A program made the translations under genes and the position numbers. 40,984 bases of DNA from SZUA-521 sp041738285. Its GTDB lineage: Bacteria; Pseudomonadota; Gammaproteobacteria; Pseudomonadales; Azotimanducaceae. The notes under the pieces are model-generated. The model was given only the letters and a program-made list of their open reading frames with translations. It was not told the origin of the DNA and did no database searches. The stretch lies in assembly GCA_041738285.1 (NCBI GenBank), contig JBGSQB010000051.1, positions 1-40,984 on the forward strand, in the 5' to 3' direction. The number at the start of each line of letters is the position of its first letter. Within the stretch, counting starts at the first letter, position 1. Below, in pieces: positions 24,429 through 32,190 of this stretch.

Positions 24429-26645
24429 TTGGACGTCACCCACATACTAGACGGGCTCAATGACCCGCAACGCGAAGCCGTCACCGCGCCGCTCGGCAAC
24501 TATCTCGTCGTTGCGGGTGCGGGCAGCGGCAAGACGCGCGTGCTGGTGCATCGGATCGCCTGGCTGATCGAGGCGGAAGGCGCGTCGCCGCACGGTATTC
24601 TCGCGGTCACCTTCACCAACAAGGCAGCCGCCGAAATGCGTGCCCGTACCGAAGCGTTGCTCGCGATGCCGGTGCGCAACATGTGGGTCGGTACGTTTCA
24701 TGGCATCGCTCACCGACTGCTGCGCATGCACTGGCAAGAGGCGGGTCTCCCACAGAACTTCCAGATCCTCGACTCCGACGATCAGCAGCGCCTGGTCAAA
24801 CGCGTGATGCGCGCGCTCGACGTCGACGACACACGCTTTCCACCGCGCCAAGCCCAGTGGTTCATCAATGGCCAGAAGGACGAGGGTCGCCGGGCCAAGG
24901 ACGTGGTGACGGGTGATGACTTGTTTCTAATCACCCAGAAACGCATTTACGAAGCCTACGAGGAGCTGTGTCGCAGCGGCGGTCTGCTCGATTTCGCCGA
25001 GCTGCTGCTGAAGAGCCATGAGTTGTGGTTGGAACAGCCGAATCTGCTCGAGCATTATCAACAGCGTCTGGCGCATCTCCTGGTCGATGAGTTCCAGGAC
25101 ACGAATGCCGTGCAGTACGCCTGGCTGCGAGTGCTCGCGGGACGCAGCGGTCGCATCATGGCGGTGGGCGATGACGACCAGTCGATTTATGGCTGGCGCG
25201 GCGCGCGGGTGGAGAACATCCACCGCTTTCAGCAAGACTTCCGCGGTGTGCGGCTCATTCGCCTCGAGCAAAACTACCGCTCGACCAGCACGATCTTGAA
25301 GGCAGCGAACGCGCTGATCGCGCACAACACGGATCGCCTCGGTAAGGAGCTGTGGACCGACGGCCGGGAAGGCGATCCGATCCTCTTGTATTCGGCGTTC
25401 AACGAACTCGACGAAGCACGCTTCATCGCCGATCGGATTCAAACCTGGGTCGCCCAGGGCGGTACGCCGAAAGATGCCGCGATTCTGTATCGCTCAAACG
25501 CGCAATCTCGAGTGCTCGAAGAAGCGCTGCTGCGGCTGCAGATCCCCTACCGGATCTATGGCGGGCAGCGGTTCTTCGAACGCGCCGAGATCAAGAACGC
25601 GCTTGGCTACATGCGGCTGACCTCGCAGCCGCACTCGGATACCGCATTCGAACGCGTCGTCAACACGCCACCACGTGGCATCGGCGACAAGACGCTCACC
25701 GATCTGCGGGAAAGCGCGCGGGCGGCAAACATCTCTCTTTGGCAAGCGGCGAAGCAGGGCATTGCCGACGGATCGATCGGGGGGCGCGCAGCGAGCACAG
25801 TGGGCGCGTTCATTGCCCTGATCGAACAAATGGCCGCGTCAGTTGCTGGGTTACCGCTGCACGAGCTCGCTCAGCATTGCATCGAGGTCAGTGGTCTGTA
25901 CGAGTTCCACTCCCGGGAAAAAGGTGAGCGGGGCCTTGCGCGCAAAGAGAACCTCGATGAACTGATCACAGCGTGCCGGCAATTCACCGGCGAGGTTGTG
26001 CTGCCGCTGACCGATACCGGCGAAGCCCAGGAAGGTCAAAGCCTGCTCGATGAGTTTCTCGATCAGACGGCGCTGGAAAGTGGAGAGCAGCAGTCCGGAA
26101 CCGACGATGATTGCGTCCAGATGATGACGCTGCACTCGGCCAAGGGGCTCGAGTTTCCGCTGGTGTTCATGGGTGGCATGGAGGAAGGCCTCTTTCCGCA
26201 TCGCATGTCGGCGGACGAGCCGGGGCGCATGGAGGAAGAGCGGCGGCTATGCTACGTCGGCATCACCCGGGCCATGCGCCAGCTGTACATGACCTATGCC
26301 GAAACGCGACGTCTGCACGGCACCGACACCTACAACCGTCCGAGTCGTTTCGTCGCCGAAGTGCCGCCCGCGCTGTTGCACGAAGTACGCCTGCGTGGCG
26401 CCGTGACCCGACCAGGTCCAACGCGGCCATCGCCTCGCGGTCTTGCGAGCGACGGCGGTCGCTGGGTAGCCGACGATGGCGAACTGCGCATTGGCCAGCG
26501 CGTGATGCACGGCAAGTTCGGCGAGGGGGTGGTGCTCCAGAGCGAAGGCCAGGGCGACCGCGCCCGGGTGCAGATAAACTTTGCCGGCGCCGGTTCGAAG
26601 TGGCTCATGCTTGGCTACGCGAAGCTCGAACCGCTCGGTGAGTGA
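24429..26645 (+). CDS. uvrD: DNA helicase II UvrD
   Basis: UvrD is a 3'-5' superfamily-1 helicase for nucleotide-excision and mismatch repair and for clearing recombinase and stalled polymerase. The 738-aa product has Walker A AGAGSGKT (29-36), TFTNKAAAEMRAR (motif Ia), Walker B DEFQDT (220-225), GDDDQSIYGWRGA (248-260), LEQNYRS and the late motif VQMMTLHSAKGLEFPLVF. It ends in the C-terminal Tudor-like domain with GQRVMHGKFGEGVVL. The start is TTG 24429, chosen because the resulting DVTHILDGLNDPQREAV lines up with the usual MDVSYLLDSLN beginning; no ATG or GTG fits. dctP begins 22 bp downstream. Confidence 0.96.
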   Translation: MDVTHILDGLNDPQREAVTAPLGNYLVVAGAGSGKTRVLVHRIAWLIEAEGASPHGILAVTFTNKAAAEMRARTEALLAMPVRNMWVGTFHGIAHRLLRMHWQEAGLPQNFQILDSDDQQRLVKRVMRALDVDDTRFPPRQAQWFINGQKDEGRRAKDVVTGDDLFLITQKRIYEAYEELCRSGGLLDFAELLLKSHELWLEQPNLLEHYQQRLAHLLVDEFQDTNAVQYAWLRVLAGRSGRIMAVGDDDQSIYGWRGARVENIHRFQQDFRGVRLIRLEQNYRSTSTILKAANALIAHNTDRLGKELWTDGREGDPILLYSAFNELDEARFIADRIQTWVAQGGTPKDAAILYRSNAQSRVLEEALLRLQIPYRIYGGQRFFERAEIKNALGYMRLTSQPHSDTAFERVVNTPPRGIGDKTLTDLRESARAANISLWQAAKQGIADGSIGGRAASTVGAFIALIEQMAASVAGLPLHELAQHCIEVSGLYEFHSREKGERGLARKENLDELITACRQFTGEVVLPLTDTGEAQEGQSLLDEFLDQTALESGEQQSGTDDDCVQMMTLHSAKGLEFPLVFMGGMEEGLFPHRMSADEPGRMEEERRLCYVGITRAMRQLYMTYAETRRLHGTDTYNRPSRFVAEVPPALLHEVRLRGAVTRPGPTRPSPRGLASDGGRWVADDGELRIGQRVMHGKFGEGVVLQSEGQGDRARVQINFAGAGSKWLMLGYAKLEPLGE

Positions 26646-26667
26646 ATCCATGATCTGGAGAACGTTG

Positions 26668-27747
26668 ATGCGACGCTCGGTTGTCATTCTGGTGGTGTGT
26701 TCACTGATGGGCTGCGGCGCCGAAAAGAGTGTGAGCGGCGGCAGCGCTACACCCGCGGTCGAGACCATTCACTGGAAGCTCGTCACCACCTGGCCGAAGA
26801 ACCTGCCGGCGCTCGGCACTGCGCCGGAGAATCTAGCGCGACGTGTCGATGCCATGTCGAATGGACGGTTGAAGATCAAGGTGTACGGCGCTGGGGAGTT
26901 GGTGCCCGCCTTCGGTGTGTTCGACGCAGTCTCCCAGGGTACCGCGCAGATGGGCCACGGGGCCGCCTACTACTGGCGCGGCAAGATTCCGGTGGCGGCC
27001 GTGTTCTCGACGGTGCCTTTCGGCATGACGGCCCAGGAAATGAATGGCTGGCTCGAGTTCGGTGGTGGCATCGAATTGTGGCGGGATCTGTATGCGACGT
27101 TTGGACTGGTACCACTCGCGGCGGGCAACTCGGGCGTGCAGATGGCCGGCTGGTTCAACAAAGAGGTGAACTCGCTCGCCGACATCAAGGGATTGAAGAT
27201 GCGCATACCCGGCCTTGGCGGCGAAGTCTTCCAGCGTGCTGGCGGCGTATCGGTATCGATGCCGGGCAGTGAGATGTTCACCTCGCTGCAGACCGGGGCG
27301 ATCGATGCCACGGAATGGGTAGGCCCGTACAACGATCTCGCGCTTGGATTGCACACCGTCGCCAAGTACTACTATTACCCAGGCTGGCACGAACCAGGCC
27401 CGACGCTGGAAGCAATCGTGAACAAGGCCGCCTGGGAAGCGTTGCCTGCAGACCTGCGCGCGATCGTCGAAAGCGCAGCGGACGCCATCAACGATGAAAT
27501 GCTGGCCGAGTTCACGGCGCGCAACAACACGGCGCTGAAGACACTCGTCGAAGATCATGGGGTTCAACTGCGCAAGCTGCCCGACGATGTGCTTGCAGAA
27601 TTCAAGCGGCTGTCAAACGAAGTGCTCGACGAACTGGCGGCCAGCGATGCGGACTCGGCCAAGATCCTCGCCTCCTATCGCGAGTTTCAGCGCAATGTCA
27701 CTCACTATCACGCGATCTCCGAGCAGGCGTACATCAATTCCCGATGA
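26668..27747 (+). CDS. TRAP transporter substrate-binding lipoprotein (DctP, TakP-like)
   Basis: This is the extracytoplasmic solute receptor of a tripartite ATP-independent periplasmic transporter for organic acids. ATG 26668 is preferred: GGAG lies 7 nt upstream and the product (359 aa) begins with a signal sequence ending LMGC, so Cys16 would be lipidated. ATG 26650 is the alternative. The conserved arginine that binds a substrate carboxylate is in KMRIPG (near 179). ATEWVGPYND (214-223) and KYYYYPGWHEPGP mark the subgroup that includes alpha-keto-acid and lactate binders (TakP type). Its membrane partners, dctQ and dctM, are on the other strand beyond the next gene. The stop overlaps the crotonase start (ATGA). 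Confidence 0.9.
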   Translation: MRRSVVILVVCSLMGCGAEKSVSGGSATPAVETIHWKLVTTWPKNLPALGTAPENLARRVDAMSNGRLKIKVYGAGELVPAFGVFDAVSQGTAQMGHGAAYYWRGKIPVAAVFSTVPFGMTAQEMNGWLEFGGGIELWRDLYATFGLVPLAAGNSGVQMAGWFNKEVNSLADIKGLKMRIPGLGGEVFQRAGGVSVSMPGSEMFTSLQTGAIDATEWVGPYNDLALGLHTVAKYYYYPGWHEPGPTLEAIVNKAAWEALPADLRAIVESAADAINDEMLAEFTARNNTALKTLVEDHGVQLRKLPDDVLAEFKRLSNEVLDELAASDADSAKILASYREFQRNVTHYHAISEQAYINSR

Positions 27748-28574
27748 TGGAACTGAAGGCAACGGCCTACGAAGTGGAAGACGGCGTCGCGACGATTACC
27801 CTCAATCGTCCGCAGCGCATGAATGCCTGGACCGGCCGCATGCACGCCGAGTACCGCCACAGTCTTGCGGTTGCCGACGATGACGTGGCCGTGCGCGCGA
27901 TCATCGTGACCGGTGCCGGCCGCAGTTTCTGTGTCGGTGGCGATGCGGCAGCACTGCAAGGCCATGTCGCCAAGGGTGGCTACGATCCGGGTACACCGAC
28001 AACCATGGCCACGCCCGGTCGCGGTGTTGCGGGACAGTTCAATGGCGCGTTCGTCTATCACTTCGCACTGTCCAAGCCGATCATCGCCGCGATGAACGGC
28101 CCGGCGGCCGGCGTCGGGCTTGCGCTCGCCTGTTTTGCCGACATCCGTCTCGCTGCGGCGGGCGCCAAATTCACCACCGCACACGGCAAACTGAATCTGC
28201 CGGCGGAATACGGCCTGTCGTGGCTGCTCCCGCGCATGATCGGTCTGACCCGGGCGAACGATCTGTTACTGACGAGCCGTGTGTTCCTGGCCGAGGAGGC
28301 GATGTGCCTTGGCATCGTCAACGAAGTGCATTCAGCGGAAACAGTGCTCGATGCGGCGCGCGCGTATGCCCATCGGCTCATTGCGAACGTATCGCCGGGG
28401 TCGCTCAAGGAATCCCGCCGCCAAATCTATCTCGACCTGCACCGCGGCATCGCCGAGTCAGTCGATGACTCTGAAGCGTTGATCAGGCGCATGATGAAGG
28501 AACCGGACTACGCCGAGGGTGTGGCCGCGTTTCTCGACAAGCGCCCACCGCGATGGCAGCCGGATCAGCCGTAG
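27744..28574 (+). CDS. Crotonase-superfamily (enoyl-CoA hydratase/isomerase-like) protein
   Basis: This is a 276-aa acyl-CoA enzyme of the crotonase fold. The N-terminus ATITLNRPQRMNAW and the first oxyanion-hole segment GRSFCVGGDAAAL are clear, as is MNGPAAGVGLALACFADIRLA for the second. When I align that segment to rat mitochondrial enoyl-CoA hydratase, the two catalytic glutamates (Glu144 and Glu164) fall on Ala127 and His147. A glutamate occurs a little later in NLPAEYGLSWLLPR, a pattern seen in a poorly characterised subgroup. So classical hydration is doubtful. It is coupled to dctP by ATGA and overlaps dctM by 10 bp tail to tail. Starts at ATG 27744 or 27747. Confidence 0.87.
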   Translation: MMELKATAYEVEDGVATITLNRPQRMNAWTGRMHAEYRHSLAVADDDVAVRAIIVTGAGRSFCVGGDAAALQGHVAKGGYDPGTPTTMATPGRGVAGQFNGAFVYHFALSKPIIAAMNGPAAGVGLALACFADIRLAAAGAKFTTAHGKLNLPAEYGLSWLLPRMIGLTRANDLLLTSRVFLAEEAMCLGIVNEVHSAETVLDAARAYAHRLIANVSPGSLKESRRQIYLDLHRGIAESVDDSEALIRRMMKEPDYAEGVAAFLDKRPPRWQPDQP

Positions 28575-29950
28575 AGCGCCTGCGGTAGCCAGGTTGCGAG
28601 ACCGGGCCAGATCACGAGCAGGGCGAGCAACAGCAATTGCAGGGCAATGAACGGAACCACCCCTCGATAGATCTGTTGGGTCGACACGACGGCGGGTGCC
28701 ACGCCCCGCAGATAGAACAATGCAAAGCCAAAGGGCGGCGTCAGAAACGAAGTCTGCAGGTTTACCGCGATCATGATGCCAAGCCACACGGGATCCACGC
28801 CCATGGCGAGCAGCGCAGGGCCGACGATCGGAATCACCACGTAGATGATCTCGATGAAGTCGAGGATGAACCCGAGCAGAAAGATCACCGCCATGACGAT
28901 GATCAATGCGCCGACCATGCCCCCGGGCATGTTCTGAAATGCCTCGGCAATGACGTCGTCACCACCGAAGCCGCGGAACACGAGGGAGAAGATCGATGCG
29001 CCAATGAGAATCAGGAACACCATCGCGGTGGTCTTGAGAGTCGATTCGCCAATCTCTTTCAAGGTCGAAAGGTTCAGCGCCCGATAGCAGAATCCCATCA
29101 GCAGGGCGCCGAGCGCGCCGAGCGCCGCAGCTTCCGTCGGTGTGGCATAGCCAGCAAGTATGCTCCCCAGCACAGCGATGATCAGCGCAAGCGGCGGCAC
29201 CAACCCGCGCAGCAATTCCACCGCGATGTGAAGGTCGCGACCACCTTTCAGCGCCGATGCAGGTACTGTAGGTGCGCGCCTGGGACTGATGATTGCGACG
29301 CTGATGACGTAAACCAGATACAGGCCGACGAGCACGAGTCCCGGGATGATCGCGCCGGCGAAGAGGTCTCCCACCGATACGGTCTTGGGCGCGAAGACGC
29401 CCTGGGACAATTGCGCCTGTTGATAGGCGTTCGACATCACATCACCCAGCAGTACGAGCGCGATCGAAGGCGGAATGATCTGGCCCAGCGTGCCGGTGGC
29501 GCAGATCGTACCCGTGGCGAGCCGTGGATCGTAGCCGTGGCGCAGCATCGCGGGCAGTGACATCAGTCCCATGGTGACGACGGTCGCGCCGACAATGCCG
29601 GTACTCGCGGCGAGCAGCATACCCACTACCGTCACGGCGATACCGAGCCCGCCCGGAAAGCGGCTGAGGAGCAGCGACATGCTGTCGAGTAGTGACTCTG
29701 CGATGCGCGTGCGTTCGAGTGTCACGCCCATCAGCACGAACAGCGGCACCGCGATCAGCGTGGAATTGTCGATGACTCCATACAGTCTGCCCGGCAGAAA
29801 GAGGAGGTCGTTCGCGTCGAAGCCACCGAGCAACACGCCGAGCCCTGCGAACGCGAGCGACACGCCCGCGAGGGTCAGCGCAACGGGATAGCCCGCGATG
29901 AGGCCTAGAAATACGAGGCCGAACAGAATGAAGGGCGCAGCTTCACCCAA
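28565..29950 (-). CDS. dctM: TRAP transporter large membrane subunit (DctM)
   Basis: DctM is the ion-coupled channel subunit that moves organic acid, usually with Na+. The 461-aa product has about a dozen transmembrane segments. Family motifs include GYPVALTLAGVSL near the start, GIVGATVVTMGLMSLPAMLRHGY, CATGTLGQIIPPSIALVLLG and YATPTEAAALGALGALL. The hydrophilic insert after ALLGDVMSNAYQQAQLS suits the larger TakM-like proteins. It starts at TTG (29950) and overlaps the end of dctQ by 8 bp, so the two are coupled. The C-terminus overlaps the convergent crotonase by 10 bp. The binding protein dctP is on the opposite strand. Confidence 0.94.
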   Translation of the reverse strand: MGEAAPFILFGLVFLGLIAGYPVALTLAGVSLAFAGLGVLLGGFDANDLLFLPGRLYGVIDNSTLIAVPLFVLMGVTLERTRIAESLLDSMSLLLSRFPGGLGIAVTVVGMLLAASTGIVGATVVTMGLMSLPAMLRHGYDPRLATGTICATGTLGQIIPPSIALVLLGDVMSNAYQQAQLSQGVFAPKTVSVGDLFAGAIIPGLVLVGLYLVYVISVAIISPRRAPTVPASALKGGRDLHIAVELLRGLVPPLALIIAVLGSILAGYATPTEAAALGALGALLMGFCYRALNLSTLKEIGESTLKTTAMVFLILIGASIFSLVFRGFGGDDVIAEAFQNMPGGMVGALIIVMAVIFLLGFILDFIEIIYVVIPIVGPALLAMGVDPVWLGIMIAVNLQTSFLTPPFGFALFYLRGVAPAVVSTQQIYRGVVPFIALQLLLLALLVIWPGLATWLPQALYG

Positions 29951-30449
29951 CTCGGTCGGTCCGCAGAGCCAAGATGATGCGCAGCGATTCCGCGACGCCC
30001 TGCAACAGGAGCAGAGCGGCCATGAGTGGAATCAGGGTCTTGAGCAGAAACACGGCTGGAATACCGCCGACCTCTGCGGATGCTTCGCGCACGCGCCAGG
30101 ATGCCGCAACATAGTCGAGACTCGACACGAGCACATACAGCGCAACCGGCGCGAGCAGAAAAAGGTGCCCGCTCAAGTCGATGATCTGCTGTGTTCGCGG
30201 TCGCGCTCTGGCGTAGAGCAGGTCGACACGAACATGCGCGCCGTGCTTGAGCGCGTAGGGGATGCCGAACATGAATACCAGCGCGTGCATGTAGGTCACG
30301 CTCTCCTGCATCCGTACCGCGCCAATATCGAACCCGTAGCGCATGACGACGACAGCGGCTGTGACGAGCACCATCGCGAAGGTCAGCCAGGCGACACCAC
30401 GCCCCAATAGCTCCGTCACGCGATCGATACCGGCGACCAGTCGATTCAC
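29943..30449 (-). CDS. dctQ: TRAP transporter small membrane subunit (DctQ)
   Basis: DctQ is the small four-helix partner that holds DctM. The 168-aa product has four hydrophobic helices (WLTFAMVLVTAAVVVMRYGF, the YMHALVFMFGIPYAL region, LSGHLFLLAPVALYVLVSS, and LIPLMAALLLLQGVAESL). It also has the family pattern QESVTYMHALVFMFGIPYALKHGAHVRVDL, cut here by its central turn. The start is GTG 30449, overlapping the ubiA stop as GTGA; a longer reading from 30554 would add 35 residues inside ubiA and is rejected. Being appended behind ubiA is unusual for a TRAP gene. Confidence 0.93.
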   Translation of the reverse strand: MNRLVAGIDRVTELLGRGVAWLTFAMVLVTAAVVVMRYGFDIGAVRMQESVTYMHALVFMFGIPYALKHGAHVRVDLLYARARPRTQQIIDLSGHLFLLAPVALYVLVSSLDYVAASWRVREASAEVGGIPAVFLLKTLIPLMAALLLLQGVAESLRIILALRTDRVG

Positions 30450-31339
30450 GTGCTTACCCAGCGTGTGATCATCGGCACAACGTCGAGATCCAGCACCACG
30501 GCCACCCACAGCGCGAATCCGACCCAGACATTGTTCTTGAACGCAGCAAAGCACTTGGCACGATCGCGTTTGCGGATCAGCCTGAGTTGATGCACGAACA
30601 ATGCTGCGATGACAGCGATGGCCCCGGCGAAGGCGAATCCGAGTCCCGCGCGCAGCCCGAATAGAGTCAGCGTGATCAATGTTGCTGCCTGCAACACGGC
30701 AATCATGAGCAGGTCCGCCTGACCGAACAGAATCGCAGTCGACTTGATGCCGGCTTTCAGGTCATCTTCACGGTCGACCATTGCATACAGCGTGTCGTAC
30801 ATGACTATCCAGAACACGCTGGCTACGAAGAACAGCCACGCGGTGGCGGGCAGCGCGTTCTGAATCGCGGTGAATGCCATCACGATGCCCCAGCTGAACG
30901 CCGCTCCGAGCACGACCTGGGGTAGATACGTCCAGCGCTTCATGAATGGATAGAGCGTCGCGATGAGTGCGCCGGCGACCGCCATCCACTGGGTCAGCGG
31001 GTTCAGGAACATCACCAGCAGCAGCGCGCACGCCAGCAGAATCGCGAACAGCAGCAACGCTTCGGTCTCGTCGATCGCCTTTGTGGCAAGCGGCCGGTCA
31101 CGGGTCCGCTCGACCTGCTTATCGAAGTTGCGATCGGCGTAGTCGTTGATGACGCAACCGCCAGCCCGCATCACGACGCTGCCGAGCGCGAAGATGACTA
31201 CGATGTGCGCAGCCGGCAGACCACCGGCGGCGACCCATACCGCGGTCAACGTCGGCCATAGAAGAAGTAGCGTGCCGACCGGCCGGTCGATGCGCATGAG
31301 TCTGGCGTATTGCGGCAGTCGGTCGACGAGGGCGTTCAT
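30446..31339 (-). CDS. ubiA: 4-hydroxybenzoate octaprenyltransferase UbiA
   Basis: UbiA joins a polyprenyl chain to 4-hydroxybenzoate, the second committed step of ubiquinone synthesis, in the inner membrane. The 297-aa product has about eight transmembrane helices and both Asp-rich prenyl-diphosphate/Mg2+ motifs, NDYADRNFD near 65-73 and YAMVDREDD near 190-198. The start RLMRIDRPVGTLLLLWPTL is characteristic of UbiA. It follows ubiC by 49 bp, which makes 4-hydroxybenzoate. dctQ and dctM follow it in overlapping frames. Confidence 0.96.
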   Translation of the reverse strand: MNALVDRLPQYARLMRIDRPVGTLLLLWPTLTAVWVAAGGLPAAHIVVIFALGSVVMRAGGCVINDYADRNFDKQVERTRDRPLATKAIDETEALLLFAILLACALLLVMFLNPLTQWMAVAGALIATLYPFMKRWTYLPQVVLGAAFSWGIVMAFTAIQNALPATAWLFFVASVFWIVMYDTLYAMVDREDDLKAGIKSTAILFGQADLLMIAVLQAATLITLTLFGLRAGLGFAFAGAIAVIAALFVHQLRLIRKRDRAKCFAAFKNNVWVGFALWVAVVLDLDVVPMITRWVST

Positions 31340-31388
31340 GGGTCGGTGCTTGTTGGAGCGGGCAGTTTAGAACCTCTCACGAAATCAT

Positions 31389-31895
31389 TCACGCCGTCGG
31401 CGCGTCATCGAGCGCCGGCATGAACTCTTCGGTGACCAGCAGCAGAAAGCGTCGCCGCCCGGATCTCGGTATCCCTGGACAGTCCCACAGGGCGCTTCGG
31501 GCCACGCCACCATGCCGACTGGTGGCAATTGTCTGGTGAAGACAGCGCGCGGGATGGCGCGTCACCCTGAACAACAGGGTGGCCAGTGGCGCCGCTCCAA
31601 GCGCGCGCAGTCCGGCAGTTGGCGGCAGACAGTCCGCCAGCGCGACCACTGTTCGCGCGCGCACCATGACCACGCCGTCGATGCACAGGTCAATGCAACG
31701 CAAGTGCGCCCCCTCACCCGGCCTCAGCCTGAGTGCGCGCCGTTCGCCGATGTCGGCGCGGCCGGTGTCGTCGTAGTGTACGAGTACCGTTGGCGCGATC
31801 CCGAAGCGGGCCGCCAGCGCGCGCGTGATAGAGCCTTGATGAGAGAGCCAGCGCTGCAGGGTCGCCCCCCGTTGGTGATTCGCGAAGCCGGGCAT
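31389..31895 (-). CDS. ubiC: Chorismate lyase UbiC
   Basis: UbiC splits chorismate to 4-hydroxybenzoate and pyruvate, the first step of ubiquinone synthesis. The 168-aa product matches the family's size. Recognisable parts are RWLSHQGSITRAL near the N-terminus, ARTVV (the active-site Arg region), LGAAPLATLLF, ARSALW and the C-terminal LVTEEFMPAL with the catalytic Glu. The start chosen is ATG 31895. A TTG 14 codons earlier (31937) is possible, and no ribosome binding site clearly favours one. The sequence is more divergent than its neighbours, which is usual for UbiC. ubiA lies 49 bp downstream. Confidence 0.88.
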   Translation of the reverse strand: MPGFANHQRGATLQRWLSHQGSITRALAARFGIAPTVLVHYDDTGRADIGERRALRLRPGEGAHLRCIDLCIDGVVMVRARTVVALADCLPPTAGLRALGAAPLATLLFRVTRHPARCLHQTIATSRHGGVARSALWDCPGIPRSGRRRFLLLVTEEFMPALDDAPTA

Positions 31896-31982
31896 TTTAT
31901 GGGTCACGCGCTGGTTTGCAATTTGACAGGCGCGCAAGTAGCGTACGGCGCCAATCAGCTGGACCGAAGTGAGAGCGCGCTC
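31896..31982. promoter_or_regulatory. Divergent ubiC / rubredoxin promoter region
   Basis: This 87-bp gap separates divergent genes and must hold at least one promoter. On the plus strand a perfect TTGACA (31923-31928) lies 55 bp before the rubredoxin ATG, but no good -10 follows. On the minus strand TTGCAA and TAAAAT are 16 bp apart, but the latter overlaps the ubiC ATG. Exact promoter positions are therefore uncertain. Confidence 0.35.
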
Positions 31983-32150
31983 ATGCGCAAATGGCAGTGC
32001 ATCGTCTGTGGCTGGATCTACGACGAGGCGGAGGGCTACGAGGACGAGGGTATCGCGCCCGGAACCGCGTGGGGCAACGTGCCCGAAGACTTCGTCTGCC
32101 CGGAGTGTGGTGTGAGCAAGGAAGACTTCGAGATGATCGAGGTCGGCTGA
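31983..32150 (+). CDS. Rubredoxin
   Basis: Rubredoxin is a small one-electron carrier with a single iron held by four cysteines. The 55-aa product has the two knuckles CIVCG (Cys6, Cys9) and CPECG (Cys39, Cys42), the GWIYDEAEG turn, and PGTAWGNVPEDFVCP, all diagnostic. It is of the short gammaproteobacterial type found beside ubiC/ubiA in Pseudomonas relatives, where it may serve alkane hydroxylase or other redox partners. No reductase gene is in the window. The longer in-frame reading from 31512 crosses ubiC antisense and is not real. Confidence 0.95.
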   Translation: MRKWQCIVCGWIYDEAEGYEDEGIAPGTAWGNVPEDFVCPECGVSKEDFEMIEVG

Positions 32151-32190
32151 TCAAGTTTATTCATCCCCTATCCGATCGAGGACGCCCGGC

